Shown here in pieces: positions 1-5,507 of a stretch of DNA of 12,175 nucleotides. This DNA is from Gammaproteobacteria bacterium. Lineage in GTDB: Bacteria; Pseudomonadota; Gammaproteobacteria; GCA-001735895. The stretch spans positions 1 through 12,175 of the forward strand of contig WGBK01000360.1 of assembly GCA_015494335.1 (NCBI GenBank). Reading direction: 5' to 3'. A program made the position numbers and the translations under genes. Position 1 is the first letter of the stretch. Each line of letters opens with the position of its first letter. The notes beneath the pieces were generated by a model, which had not been told where the DNA came from, did no database searches, and saw only the letters and a list, made by a program, of their open reading frames with translations.

Positions 1-1492
1 GATCGCAGGGGTCGCGAGGCGCGAGGCCGGATTCGGCCAGCGCCACCGCGCGAAAGATGGCGCGTGCCTTGTTCATGGTTTCCGCCCATTCCTTGTCCGG
101 CTCCGAGTCGTAGACGATACCGGCGCCGGCCTGGATGCTGAGCTTGCCATCCTTGATCACGGCAGTGCGGATGGCGATGGCGGTATCCATGTTGCCGTTC
201 CACGCGATGTAGCCCACGGCGCCGGAATAAATGCCGCGCTTGACCGGCTCCAGCTCGTCGATGATCTCCATCGCGCGGATCTTCGGCGCGCCGGAGACGG
301 TGCCCGCCGGGAAGGTCGCGCGCAGCACATCCATCGCGCTCAGCTCCGGCTTCAGCCGGCCTTCGACATTGGACACGATGTGCATGACATGGGAGTAGCG
401 TTCGACCTTCATCTTTTCGGTCAGGCGGACGCTTCCGATCTGGCTGACACGGCCGGCATCGTTGCGCCCGAGGTCGATCAGCATCAGGTGCTCTGCGCGC
501 TCCTTCGGATCGGCCAGCAGTTCCTGCTCCAGTGCCCGATCCTCGGCCTCGTCCGTCCCGCGATGACGGGTGCCGGCAATCGGCCGCACCGTGACCCGGC
601 CGTCTTCCAGCCGCACCAGGATTTCCGGCGAGGAGCCGACCACATGATGGTCGCCCAGGTTCATGTAATACATGTAGGGCGAGGGGTTGAGGCCGCGCAG
701 GGCGCGGTAGAGATTGATCGGCTCGGCCTGGAAGGGGATCGACAGGCGCTGGGACAGCACGATCTGCATCGCGTCGCCGTCGATGATGTACTGGCGCGCC
801 TTCTGCACCGCATCCTTGTACCCCTGTTCGGTGAACTCTGACTCGAAATCCTGCTCGATCACGCCCCGCTTCCCGCCGCGCAGCCGGGGTTGTTCGAGGC
901 CGGGCTGCATCATTCGCTCGGATAGCTGGTCGAGACGCGCCTGGCCACGGGCATAGGCATCCTCTTCGGCGGGATCGACATACACGATGAGGTACAGGCG
1001 CGAGGCCAGGTTGTCGAACACCACCAGCTCCTCGGACAGCATCAGCAGGATGTCCGGGGTGCCGAGATGATCGGGATTGGGGTTGTTGGCCAGTCGCGGC
1101 TCGATGTAGCGGATGCTGTCGTAGCCGAAATACCCGACCAGACCGCCGTTGAATCGCGGCAGACAGTCCAGCTCGGCGACGCGGAAGCGGGCCATGTACT
1201 CCTCGATCCAGCTCAGCGGATCTTCCGCTTCGACCTGCTCGAGGATTTCGTCGTCGCGTTCCAGCGTCACCTGCCGGCCCTGCACCCGAATGCGACTGCG
1301 GCAACCGAGGCCGATGATCGAGTAGCGCCCCCATTTCTCGCCGCCCTGCACCGATTCGAACAGGTAACTGTAGGGCTCGTTGGCGAGCTTGAGGTAGACG
1401 CTGAGCGGGGTTTCGAGGTCGGCGAGCAGCTCGCGCGCGAGGGGGATGCGGTTACAGGTGGACGCGAGTTGTTCGAATTGTTCCAGTTTCAT
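1..1492 (-). CDS. trpE: Anthranilate synthase component I, 3' end beyond window edge
   Basis: Catalyses chorismate + ammonia (from the TrpG glutaminase subunit) to anthranilate, the first committed step of tryptophan synthesis, in the cytoplasm. The reading frame is open for 497 codons to the window edge. The family is usually about 490-500 residues, so nearly the whole protein is present but no stop is seen. Visible landmarks: N-terminal YLFES with nearby GRYSIIG (region of the Trp feedback site); chorismate-binding domain from about residue 225, with PIAGTRHRG near 300, DLGRND near 340, FPAGTVSGAPK near 395 and GAGIVYDSEP near 460. The start is the ATG whose complement is at 1490-1492, preceded by GGTGA as a partial ribosome binding site. 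It lies 57 bases after a Trp-rich leader peptide and downstream of rpe-gph. Family assignment is very secure. pabB is excluded by the full TrpE-type motifs and the leader. Confidence 0.96.
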   Translation of the reverse strand, partial: MKLEQFEQLASTCNRIPLARELLADLETPLSVYLKLANEPYSYLFESVQGGEKWGRYSIIGLGCRSRIRVQGRQVTLERDDEILEQVEAEDPLSWIEEYMARFRVAELDCLPRFNGGLVGYFGYDSIRYIEPRLANNPNPDHLGTPDILLMLSEELVVFDNLASRLYLIVYVDPAEEDAYARGQARLDQLSERMMQPGLEQPRLRGGKRGVIEQDFESEFTEQGYKDAVQKARQYIIDGDAMQIVLSQRLSIPFQAEPINLYRALRGLNPSPYMYYMNLGDHHVVGSSPEILVRLEDGRVTVRPIAGTRHRGTDEAEDRALEQELLADPKERAEHLMLIDLGRNDAGRVSQIGSVRLTEKMKVERYSHVMHIVSNVEGRLKPELSAMDVLRATFPAGTVSGAPKIRAMEIIDELEPVKRGIYSGAVGYIAWNGNMDTAIAIRTAVIKDGKLSIQAGAGIVYDSEPDKEWAETMNKARAIFRAVALAESGLAPRDPCD

Positions 1493-1600
1493 GAAGATTC
1501 ACCAGGTCGTTGACGATGGACAAGGGGTTACGGCTGCGGGGATGGGGCTTCACCATCGCCAGCCGAATCTTGCCATCGGATTCAACACCTTGTGTTTCAT
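1493..1600 (-). promoter_or_regulatory. trpE leader RNA with competing pairings (attenuator)
   Basis: On the minus-strand RNA several complementary segments compete. (a) CGAUGGCAAG in the leader ORF (1578-1569) can pair with CUUG-U-CCAUCG (1524-1514), ten pairs with one bulged U. (b) CGAUGG at the Trp codons (1558-1553) could pair with the same CCAUCG. (c) CGGCUGGCG over the Trp codons (1565-1557) can pair with CGCAGCCG (1538-1531) with one bulge. (d) AAGAUUC (1571-1565), just upstream of the Trp codons, is complementary to GAAUCUU (1500-1494), which abuts the trpE ATG and overlaps the GGUGA ribosome binding site. A ribosome paused at the Trp codons would cover segments in a, b, c and d. I see no U-tract typical of an intrinsic terminator, so control may act on trpE translation start. 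Pairings are read by eye, without energy calculation. Confidence 0.6.
1550..1600 (-). CDS. trpL: trp leader peptide (attenuator ORF)
   Basis: A 16-codon ORF reading MKHKVLNPMARFGWRW followed by TGA. Two of its last three residues are Trp (codons complement to 1559-1561 and 1553-1555), the hallmark of a ribosome-stalling leader peptide that senses charged tRNA-Trp. It begins nine bases after the gph stop and ends 57 bases before trpE. I see no strong Shine-Dalgarno before its ATG, which is the weak point. Upstream, the same frame runs without another start into the gph stop codon. Attenuation of trpE by a Trp leader is known in Pseudomonas and enteric bacteria. The call here rests on position, size and Trp codons, not on a homology search. 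Confidence 0.8.
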   Translation of the reverse strand: MKHKVLNPMARFGWRW

Positions 1601-1609
1601 GATATGGAT

Positions 1610-2296
1610 CTAGAGGTAATTCTCGAGTTCGACGAAGGAATCTATCACAGCATCCGGGTGATAGTCACGGATGTCTTCGCCATGGTTGTAGCCGTAACTG
1701 ACGCAGATGATCTGGAAACCGGCAGCGCGCGCGGCCTTCACGTCGCTCATCGAATCGCCGAGCATCAGCGATTCCTCGGGCGATACTTCCAGCCGCTCGC
1801 AGGCAGTCAGCAGGGGCAGCGGGTCCGGCTTCTTGCGCGGGGTGTCGTCGCCACAGATGATGGTCTCGAAGATATCGTGGATACCCAGATCGCGCAGGAT
1901 CGGCAGCGTGAATTCCGCCGCCTTGTTGGTCACGCAACCGAGACGGTAGCCCTGCTGCTGCAGATAGGCCAGGCCCGGTTCCACGCCCGGATACAGGTAA
2001 CTGCGCTCGGAGGTGTTCTCGGCGTAGAGATCACGGAAGATGGGTAATGCCTGCTGATAGCTCTCCTCGTCCGGCTCGCCGTCGAGGCTGCCCGTGAGGG
2101 CGCGCTTGACCAGTCGCTCGACGCCGTTGCCGACCCACTCGCGCACCTTCGCTTCGCCCCAGGGCTCGCGGCCGAGCTGTTTCATCATCTCGTCCACGCA
2201 GTAGGCGAGATCCGGCACGCTGTCCACCAGCGTGCCGTCCACATCGATCAGGATCATCTCGGGCTTGCGGATGCCCGAGTCAGCGGATTCCGTCAT
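1610..2296 (-). CDS. gph: Phosphoglycolate phosphatase (HAD family)
   Basis: Dephosphorylates 2-phosphoglycolate, a by-product of DNA 3'-end repair (and of Rubisco where present); HAD hydrolase, cytoplasmic. The 228-residue protein shows all HAD motifs: DVDGTLVDS (Asp18 nucleophile, Asp20 acid/base), CVTNK (motif II), RKKPDP (motif III Lys) and GDSMSDVKAARAAG (motif IV), with the alpha-helical cap between motifs I and II. A longer open frame reaches 2488, but its extra residues only shadow rpe. The ATG at 2296, one base after the rpe stop with AAGG just upstream, gives the family's usual length. Translationally linked to rpe; the trp leader starts nine bases after its stop. A related HAD phosphatase specificity cannot be excluded, but the rpe-gph-trpE order supports gph. 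Confidence 0.93.
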   Translation of the reverse strand: MTESADSGIRKPEMILIDVDGTLVDSVPDLAYCVDEMMKQLGREPWGEAKVREWVGNGVERLVKRALTGSLDGEPDEESYQQALPIFRDLYAENTSERSYLYPGVEPGLAYLQQQGYRLGCVTNKAAEFTLPILRDLGIHDIFETIICGDDTPRKKPDPLPLLTACERLEVSPEESLMLGDSMSDVKAARAAGFQIICVSYGYNHGEDIRDYHPDAVIDSFVELENYL

Positions 2297-2297
2297 C

Positions 2298-2984
2298 TCA
2301 GACCTTGGCCAGCTCGTCGCGCATCTGCTTGACGATGCTGTCATAGACATGGGGATCGGAAGCATTGGCGCCGCCGAAGATGCCGGAACCGGAAACGAAC
2401 ATGTCGGCACCGGCCTCGGCGATCTCGGCGATGTTGTCCACCTTGACGCCACCGTCGATTTCGAGCCGGATGTCGTAGCCGGATTCATCGATCAGCCGGC
2501 GCGCCTCGCGCAGCTTGCCCAGGGTAGCCGGAATGAAGCTCTGTCCGCCGAAGCCGGGGTTCACCGACATCAGCAGGATCACATCGACCTTGTCCATCAC
2601 ATACTCGAGGTAATCCAGCGGCGTGGCCGGATTGAACACCAGGCCGGACTTGCAGCCGAGATCGCGGATCAGGGACAGGCTGCGGTCGATATGCTCGGAA
2701 GCCTCGGGATGGAAGGTGATGTAGCTGGCACCGGCCTTGGCGAAGTCGGGGATGATGCGATCCACCGGCTTGACCATCAGGTGCACATCGATGGGCGCGG
2801 TAACACCGTGATTGCGCAGGGCTTCGCAGACCAGCGGGCCGATGGTCAGGTTCGGCACGTAATGATTGTCCATGACATCGAAATGCACGACATCGGCGCC
2901 GGAAGCGATAACATTGTCCACTTCCTCGCCAAGACGCGCGAAATCGGCGGAGAGAATGGACGGAGCGATCAGATAATCAGCCAT
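2298..2984 (-). CDS. rpe: Ribulose-phosphate 3-epimerase
   Basis: Interconverts ribulose-5-phosphate and xylulose-5-phosphate in the pentose phosphate pathway (and Calvin cycle where present); cytoplasmic TIM barrel. The 228 residues match the normal family length. Visible motifs: APSILSADF at 7-15, HFDVMD with metal ligands His34 and Asp36, DVHLMV, MSVNPGFGGQ, and EIDGGV carrying the second catalytic Asp, followed by GADMFVSGSGIFG for phosphate binding. The ATG at 2984 has GGGGAA upstream. First gene of the rpe-gph-trpL-trpE unit; ribose-phosphate metabolism links loosely to PRPP demand of Trp and purine synthesis. Assignment is secure. Confidence 0.97.
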   Translation of the reverse strand: MADYLIAPSILSADFARLGEEVDNVIASGADVVHFDVMDNHYVPNLTIGPLVCEALRNHGVTAPIDVHLMVKPVDRIIPDFAKAGASYITFHPEASEHIDRSLSLIRDLGCKSGLVFNPATPLDYLEYVMDKVDVILLMSVNPGFGGQSFIPATLGKLREARRLIDESGYDIRLEIDGGVKVDNIAEIAEAGADMFVSGSGIFGGANASDPHVYDSIVKQMRDELAKV

Positions 2985-3025
2985 AACAGGTTCCCCAAAC
3001 TGGATTCAAAAGTGTAAGACGGCGC

Positions 3026-3054
3026 AATGTACACGAATCGACGGCCGATTTCAG
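3026..3054 (-). promoter_or_regulatory. Possible sigma70 promoter of rpe-gph-trpE
   Basis: On the minus strand, CTGAAA (complement of 3049-3054) and TACATT (complement of 3026-3031) are separated by 17 bases, a fair -35/-10 match. The -10 lies 41 bases upstream of the rpe start. Read by eye only. Confidence 0.4.
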
Positions 3055-3162
3055 CCCGCAGGCACACAAAGGCGGCATATTAACCCCACGCATTCACTGG
3101 AGTTGTTGTGCAGGCTGCGGTTACCATGCCTGACTCGAAACGACTCTCGGAGGTATCTCGTG

Positions 3163-3621
3163 ATGGGAATCTATCTGGCCCTGCATGTGTTGTCGGTGGT
3201 GATCTGGGTAGGTGGCATGTTCTTCGCCTGGATGGTCCTGCGCCCGGTCGCAGCCGATCAGCTGGACCCACCGCCGCGGCTGAAGCTCTGGCGCGGCGTG
3301 TTCGAGCGCTTCTTCCCCTGGGTCTGGGTCGGCATCGCGCTGATCCTGTTCAGCGGCAGCATGATGATCATCGAAACCGGCGGACTTGCGGCGACCTCCA
3401 CCTCGGTGCGCAGCATGATCACCCTCGGCAGCATCATGATGCTGATCTTCTTCCATGTGTATTTCGCGCCCTTCAAGCGCATCCGGCGCTGCCTCGACGA
3501 AAGCGATTTCCCGGGTGCCGGCAAGCAACTGGCCACCATCCGCCGGCTGGTCGGCATCAACACGCTGATCGGTCTGATCACCATTGCCGTGGCCACGGCA
3601 GGCAAGTACTACCTGGTCTGA
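3163..3621 (+). CDS. CopD-like four-helix membrane protein
   Basis: A 152-residue integral membrane protein. Hydrophobic segments lie at about 3-24, 51-70, 84-104 and 132-150, joined by short charged loops. The opening LALHVLSVVIWVGGMFF resembles the CopD/HemJ-type membrane fold, in which helix-embedded histidines bind haem or metal. His8 in helix 1 and His98 in helix 3 (FFHVYF) are candidates here. Function is not established; copper handling is only the family label. A GGAGG at 3149-3153 fixes the start: the ATG at 3163 is nine bases beyond it, and an adjacent in-frame GTG at 3160 is an alternative. Upstream in-frame codons to 3103 are unlikely. It is divergent from rpe and converges on a cytochrome c gene. 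HemJ (protoporphyrinogen oxidase) is an alternative I consider less likely because its characteristic C-terminal pattern is not seen. Confidence 0.8.
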   Translation: MGIYLALHVLSVVIWVGGMFFAWMVLRPVAADQLDPPPRLKLWRGVFERFFPWVWVGIALILFSGSMMIIETGGLAATSTSVRSMITLGSIMMLIFFHVYFAPFKRIRRCLDESDFPGAGKQLATIRRLVGINTLIGLITIAVATAGKYYLV

Positions 3622-3637
3622 ACCGCGGCCGGACGCA

Positions 3638-3664
3638 AGAAGGCCGGGCATTGCCCGGCCTTCT
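3638..3664. terminator. Bidirectional terminator between convergent genes
   Basis: A perfect 12-bp inverted repeat, AGAAGGCCGGGC and GCCCGGCCTTCT, with a 3-base loop. It lies 16 bases after the membrane-protein stop and 25 bases beyond the stop of the opposing cytochrome gene. The long U-tract is missing, but the AGAA/TTCT ends give short A/U flanks in both directions. Confidence 0.75.
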
Positions 3665-3689
3665 CCGCTGCTTTATCTGGTTGGAACCC

Positions 3690-4001
3690 CTAGCGCAGCG
3701 AATCGATGTAAGCCGCCAGGTTCTCGATATCTTCGTCGGTCAGGCTGGCCGCCATCGCGTTCATGGTCGGGTTCTTGCGCTTGCCGCTGCGGAAATTGGT
3801 CAGGTTTTCCTTGATGAAAGCGGCATCGCGTCCCTTCAGCCTTGGATAGGTCGGAGGGGTGCCCACCGCTCCGGCCCCATGACAGCCGATGCAGCCCTTG
3901 GCCGCAAAAGTCGCCTTGCCCTTGGCGGGATCTCCGGCCGCCATGGCCTGTGCAGAGACGATCAAGGCCGCAGCCATGACAACAGTGGACAGAATTTTCA
4001 T
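3690..4001 (-). CDS. Periplasmic monohaem class I cytochrome c
   Basis: A small electron-transfer protein of 103 residues, about 82 after export. Residues 1-21 or 22 form a signal peptide ending in AQAMA-A. One haem site, CIGCH, sits at 37-41, with His41 as axial ligand. Met80 or Met83 in NPTMNAMAASL is the likely sixth ligand, followed by the family-typical LTDEDIENLAAYIDSL helix. It resembles one c4/c5-type cytochrome domain; partner oxidase or reductase is unknown. The start at 4001 is chosen because the signal peptide begins there and GAGGAG lies upstream; the open frame extends further to 4202 without such signals. The untranslated leader holds a perfect 7-bp hairpin and a plausible promoter. 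Confidence 0.9.
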   Translation of the reverse strand: MKILSTVVMAAALIVSAQAMAAGDPAKGKATFAAKGCIGCHGAGAVGTPPTYPRLKGRDAAFIKENLTNFRSGKRKNPTMNAMAASLTDEDIENLAAYIDSLR

Positions 4002-4029
4002 AGATTGCTCCTCGATGAACGGTAAAATG

Positions 4030-4051
4030 GGCAAGCGGGAAATGGCTTGCC
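4030..4051 (-). repeat. Inverted repeat in cytochrome 5' leader
   Basis: GGCAAGC and GCTTGCC form a perfect 7-bp stem around an 8-base loop, 28 bases upstream of the cytochrome start codon. In mRNA it could form a hairpin; as DNA it could be an operator. Confidence 0.45.
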
Positions 4052-4065
4052 AAGACTGCCCTGCA

Positions 4066-4093
4066 TTGTTACAAAGCCGCCTGTTTTTGTAAA
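4066..4093 (-). promoter_or_regulatory. Possible cytochrome c promoter with inverted repeat
   Basis: On the minus strand, TTTACA (complement of 4088-4093) is a good -35, 16 bases from TAACAA (complement of 4066-4071). The same bases hold an inverted repeat, TTACAAA (4069-4075) and TTTGTAA (4086-4092), centres 17 bp apart, which could be a regulator site overlapping both promoter boxes. It lies in the divergent region shared with the methyltransferase gene. Confidence 0.4.
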
Positions 4094-4148
4094 CATCGCG
4101 TATCCTAGCAGCTTTCTCTGAATTCACGCTGAACCCCATGAAACCCCG

Positions 4149-4745
4149 ATGAAATCCTTCCAGGAATACAACCGCATCATCCGCCAGGACATGACCCTGC
4201 ACACCCGTCAGCGCGACCGGGAGCTGGTGCTCAAGACCACCTGGGGGCTGTTCTCGCCCAAGGCCATCGACGCCGGTTCACAGATGCTGCTGGATTTCAT
4301 CGACATCGAACCCGACCACGACTGCCTCGACCTCGGTTGCGGTTACGGCATTCTCGGACTGACGCTGGCCAGCTGGGCGCCTCGGGGGCAGACTCTGCTG
4401 GTGGACAAGGATTTCGTTGCCGTCGAATACAGCGAGAAGAATCGCCTGCTCAACCACATCGACAATGCCGAATGCCAGCTCAGCAACGGCTTCGATCATA
4501 TTGCCGGCGACCGCCGTTTCGACATCATCGTGTCCAACATCCCCGCCAAGGTCGGCAAGGAAATGCTCTATATCTACCTGTTCGACGCGCTGAAATATCT
4601 GAAACCCGGCGGTTCCTTCTACATCGTCACCATCACCGGCCTGCGCCAGTTCTTCAAGCGCGGCTTCCAGGAAGTATTCGGCCACTACGAGAAGATCAAG
4701 CAGGGCAAGACCTACACCGTCGCCCGCGGTATCAAGCCGGAATGA
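4149..4745 (+). CDS. Class I SAM-dependent methyltransferase, small-domain (RsmC/YbxB-like)
   Basis: A 198-residue cytoplasmic methyltransferase; substrate unknown. The SAM-binding motif I is DLGCGYGILG at 61-70, and the acidic end of the next strand is LVDKD. The overall layout (GLFSPKAIDAGSQMLLDFI before motif I, FDIIVSNIPAK, YLKPGGSFYIVTI, GKTYTVARG near the end) matches MTS-domain proteins such as the RsmC C-terminal half and YbxB. In these, motif IV is usually NPP[FY]; here it reads N130-I-P-A, so the usual catalytic loop is altered. The ATG at 4149 overlaps the TGA of a four-codon frame starting at 4138, and no strong ribosome binding site is visible. The ATG at 4138 itself is out of frame. 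The gene ends directly before a strong terminator. Confidence 0.8.
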   Translation: MKSFQEYNRIIRQDMTLHTRQRDRELVLKTTWGLFSPKAIDAGSQMLLDFIDIEPDHDCLDLGCGYGILGLTLASWAPRGQTLLVDKDFVAVEYSEKNRLLNHIDNAECQLSNGFDHIAGDRRFDIIVSNIPAKVGKEMLYIYLFDALKYLKPGGSFYIVTITGLRQFFKRGFQEVFGHYEKIKQGKTYTVARGIKPE

Positions 4746-4748
4746 AAA

Positions 4749-4770
4749 AAGGCGACCCGAAGGTCGCCTT
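4749..4770. terminator. Bidirectional intrinsic terminator
   Basis: AAGGCGACC, loop CGAA, GGTCGCCTT: a perfect 9-bp stem with tetraloop, four bases after the methyltransferase stop. On the minus strand it is followed by a T-run (complement of 4746-4750), so it also serves the converging Gly/Tyr-rich gene. Confidence 0.88.
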
Positions 4771-4796
4771 GAAATTCGCCGTTATGACATATCGGC

Positions 4797-5315
4797 TCAC
4801 TGCCGCGGAGCAGGCGGAGCCGGGGGCTGCTGCTGCGGCATGGCCTGCGGAGCAGGTGCCGGCGGCTGATAACCGTAGGGACCATAGCCCCAGTAGGGGT
4901 TGTAGGGGTTATAGGGCGCGCGACCCCAGGGACCGCCGTCATAGCTATAGGCATTGCCATAGTAACGGGTATCGTTGTAGGCGTTGCCATAGTAGTCGCC
5001 GCTGCCGTAGCCGCGGGTGTCCAGGTTGGTATCGGCATTGATATCGGTATCCGCATCCATGTTGCCGCGTCCCTTGGCTCGGAAGTTCATCTCGAACTCG
5101 CCGGAACCATCACCGCGACCACGACCGCGTCCCGTACCACGTCCATTTCCACGGCCATAGTAATCGCCATAGCCACGGCCATATCCGCTTCCATCGCCAT
5201 AGTAATTGCCATAACCATAGGTGTTGCTGTCGTTGTTGTCCCACCAGGCTGCACTGGCAGCACCCGCCATGCCCAGTGTTGCTACAACTGCAGTTGCCAT
5301 CATCAGTTTCTTCAT
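4797..5315 (-). CDS. Secreted Gly/Tyr-rich low-complexity protein, sulfur-globule-protein-like
   Basis: A 172-residue exported protein. Residues 1-22 are a signal peptide (MKKLMMATAVVA... ending GAASA), followed by AWWDNND. Residues about 30-75 are rich in Gly, Tyr and Arg in YG and GRG repeats; about 76-103 contain FEMNFRAKGRGN and a Asp-Ala-Asp-Thr-type stretch; then YYGNAYNDTRYYGNAY; residues 130-172 are a Pro/Tyr/Gln-rich tail. This make-up (signal peptide, Gly/Tyr/Asn repeats, aromatic spacing) resembles the structural proteins that coat periplasmic sulfur globules in sulfur oxidisers, but low-complexity sequence makes homology uncertain. Another surface or matrix protein is possible. 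GGGAG lies 12 bases before the ATG. It has its own long 5' leader and terminator, so it is probably monocistronic. Confidence 0.6.
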   Translation of the reverse strand: MKKLMMATAVVATLGMAGAASAAWWDNNDSNTYGYGNYYGDGSGYGRGYGDYYGRGNGRGTGRGRGRGDGSGEFEMNFRAKGRGNMDADTDINADTNLDTRGYGSGDYYGNAYNDTRYYGNAYSYDGGPWGRAPYNPYNPYWGYGPYGYQPPAPAPQAMPQQQPPAPPAPRQ

Positions 5316-5360
5316 CTCTCACTCTCCCGTTGGATGGTTGGCCATAGGCATCGCCATCTG

Positions 5361-5416
5361 GCTGGTTTCAATCCGGCGACCGATGGGAATACCAGCTTTT
5401 ACGGCACTCGGTCGCC
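5361..5416 (-). ncRNA. Candidate H-type pseudoknot in the 5' UTR of the Gly/Tyr-rich gene
   Basis: Reading the minus strand, GGCGACCGA (5416-5408) can pair with TCGGTCGCC (5383-5375), nine perfect pairs. GCTGGT (5396-5391), in the loop, can pair with ACCAGC (5366-5361) downstream, six pairs. The order arm1, arm2, arm1', arm2' is that of an H-type pseudoknot, with connecting segments of 11, 7 and 8 bases. It sits 45 bases upstream of the start codon, just after a presumed promoter. I do not recognise it as a known riboswitch class. No folding calculation or alignment was done. Confidence 0.45.
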
Positions 5417-5426
5417 ATCCTGTTTT

Positions 5427-5442
5427 ATGGGTTATATCCCAT
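5427..5442 (-). promoter_or_regulatory. Possible -10 box within an inverted repeat, Gly/Tyr-rich gene
   Basis: TATAAC on the minus strand (complement of 5431-5436) is a plausible -10; the matching -35 (TTTCTT) is weak, which would fit an activated promoter. It lies inside the inverted repeat ATGGG (5427-5431) and CCCAT (5438-5442). A start near 5423 would give a leader of roughly 110 bases containing the pseudoknot. Confidence 0.35.
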
Positions 5443-5487
5443 TAAGACGGAAGAAGAAAGCCTTTGGCCTCGGCAGAAAACAGTATT

Positions 5488-5501
5488 TCAGAATATTCTG
5501 A
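5488..5501. promoter_or_regulatory. 14-bp perfect palindrome, operator-like
   Basis: TCAGAATATTCTGA is its own reverse complement. It lies in the gap between the purK stop and the Gly/Tyr-rich gene, centred about 70 bp upstream of the presumed transcription start. This spacing suits an activator site. No regulator is identified. Confidence 0.4.
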
Positions 5502-5507
5502 TCTGGA

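Noticed and set aside
1493..1549. Intrinsic terminator before trpE
   Set aside because: GC-rich pairings exist, but no run of U follows any of them.
2297..2488. N-terminal extension of gph
   Set aside because: The added 64 residues are an out-of-frame reading of rpe, and the shorter start gives normal family length and spacing.
2232..3017. Plus-strand open frame of 261 codons opposite rpe
   Set aside because: rpe on the other strand is unmistakable; this frame mirrors its codon bias.
4002..4202. N-terminal extension of the cytochrome c
   Set aside because: It would bury the signal peptide inside the protein and cross the promoter region and the divergent gene.
5100..5230. Repetitive tandem units resembling a DNA repeat array
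   Set aside because: These are codon-level Gly/Tyr/Arg repeats of the low-complexity protein, with irregular period, and not a CRISPR or satellite array.
5461..5480. Weak purK terminator (short GCC-AAA-GGC hairpin with T-rich tail on the minus strand)
   Set aside because: Only about five pairs including a wobble; too weak to call.
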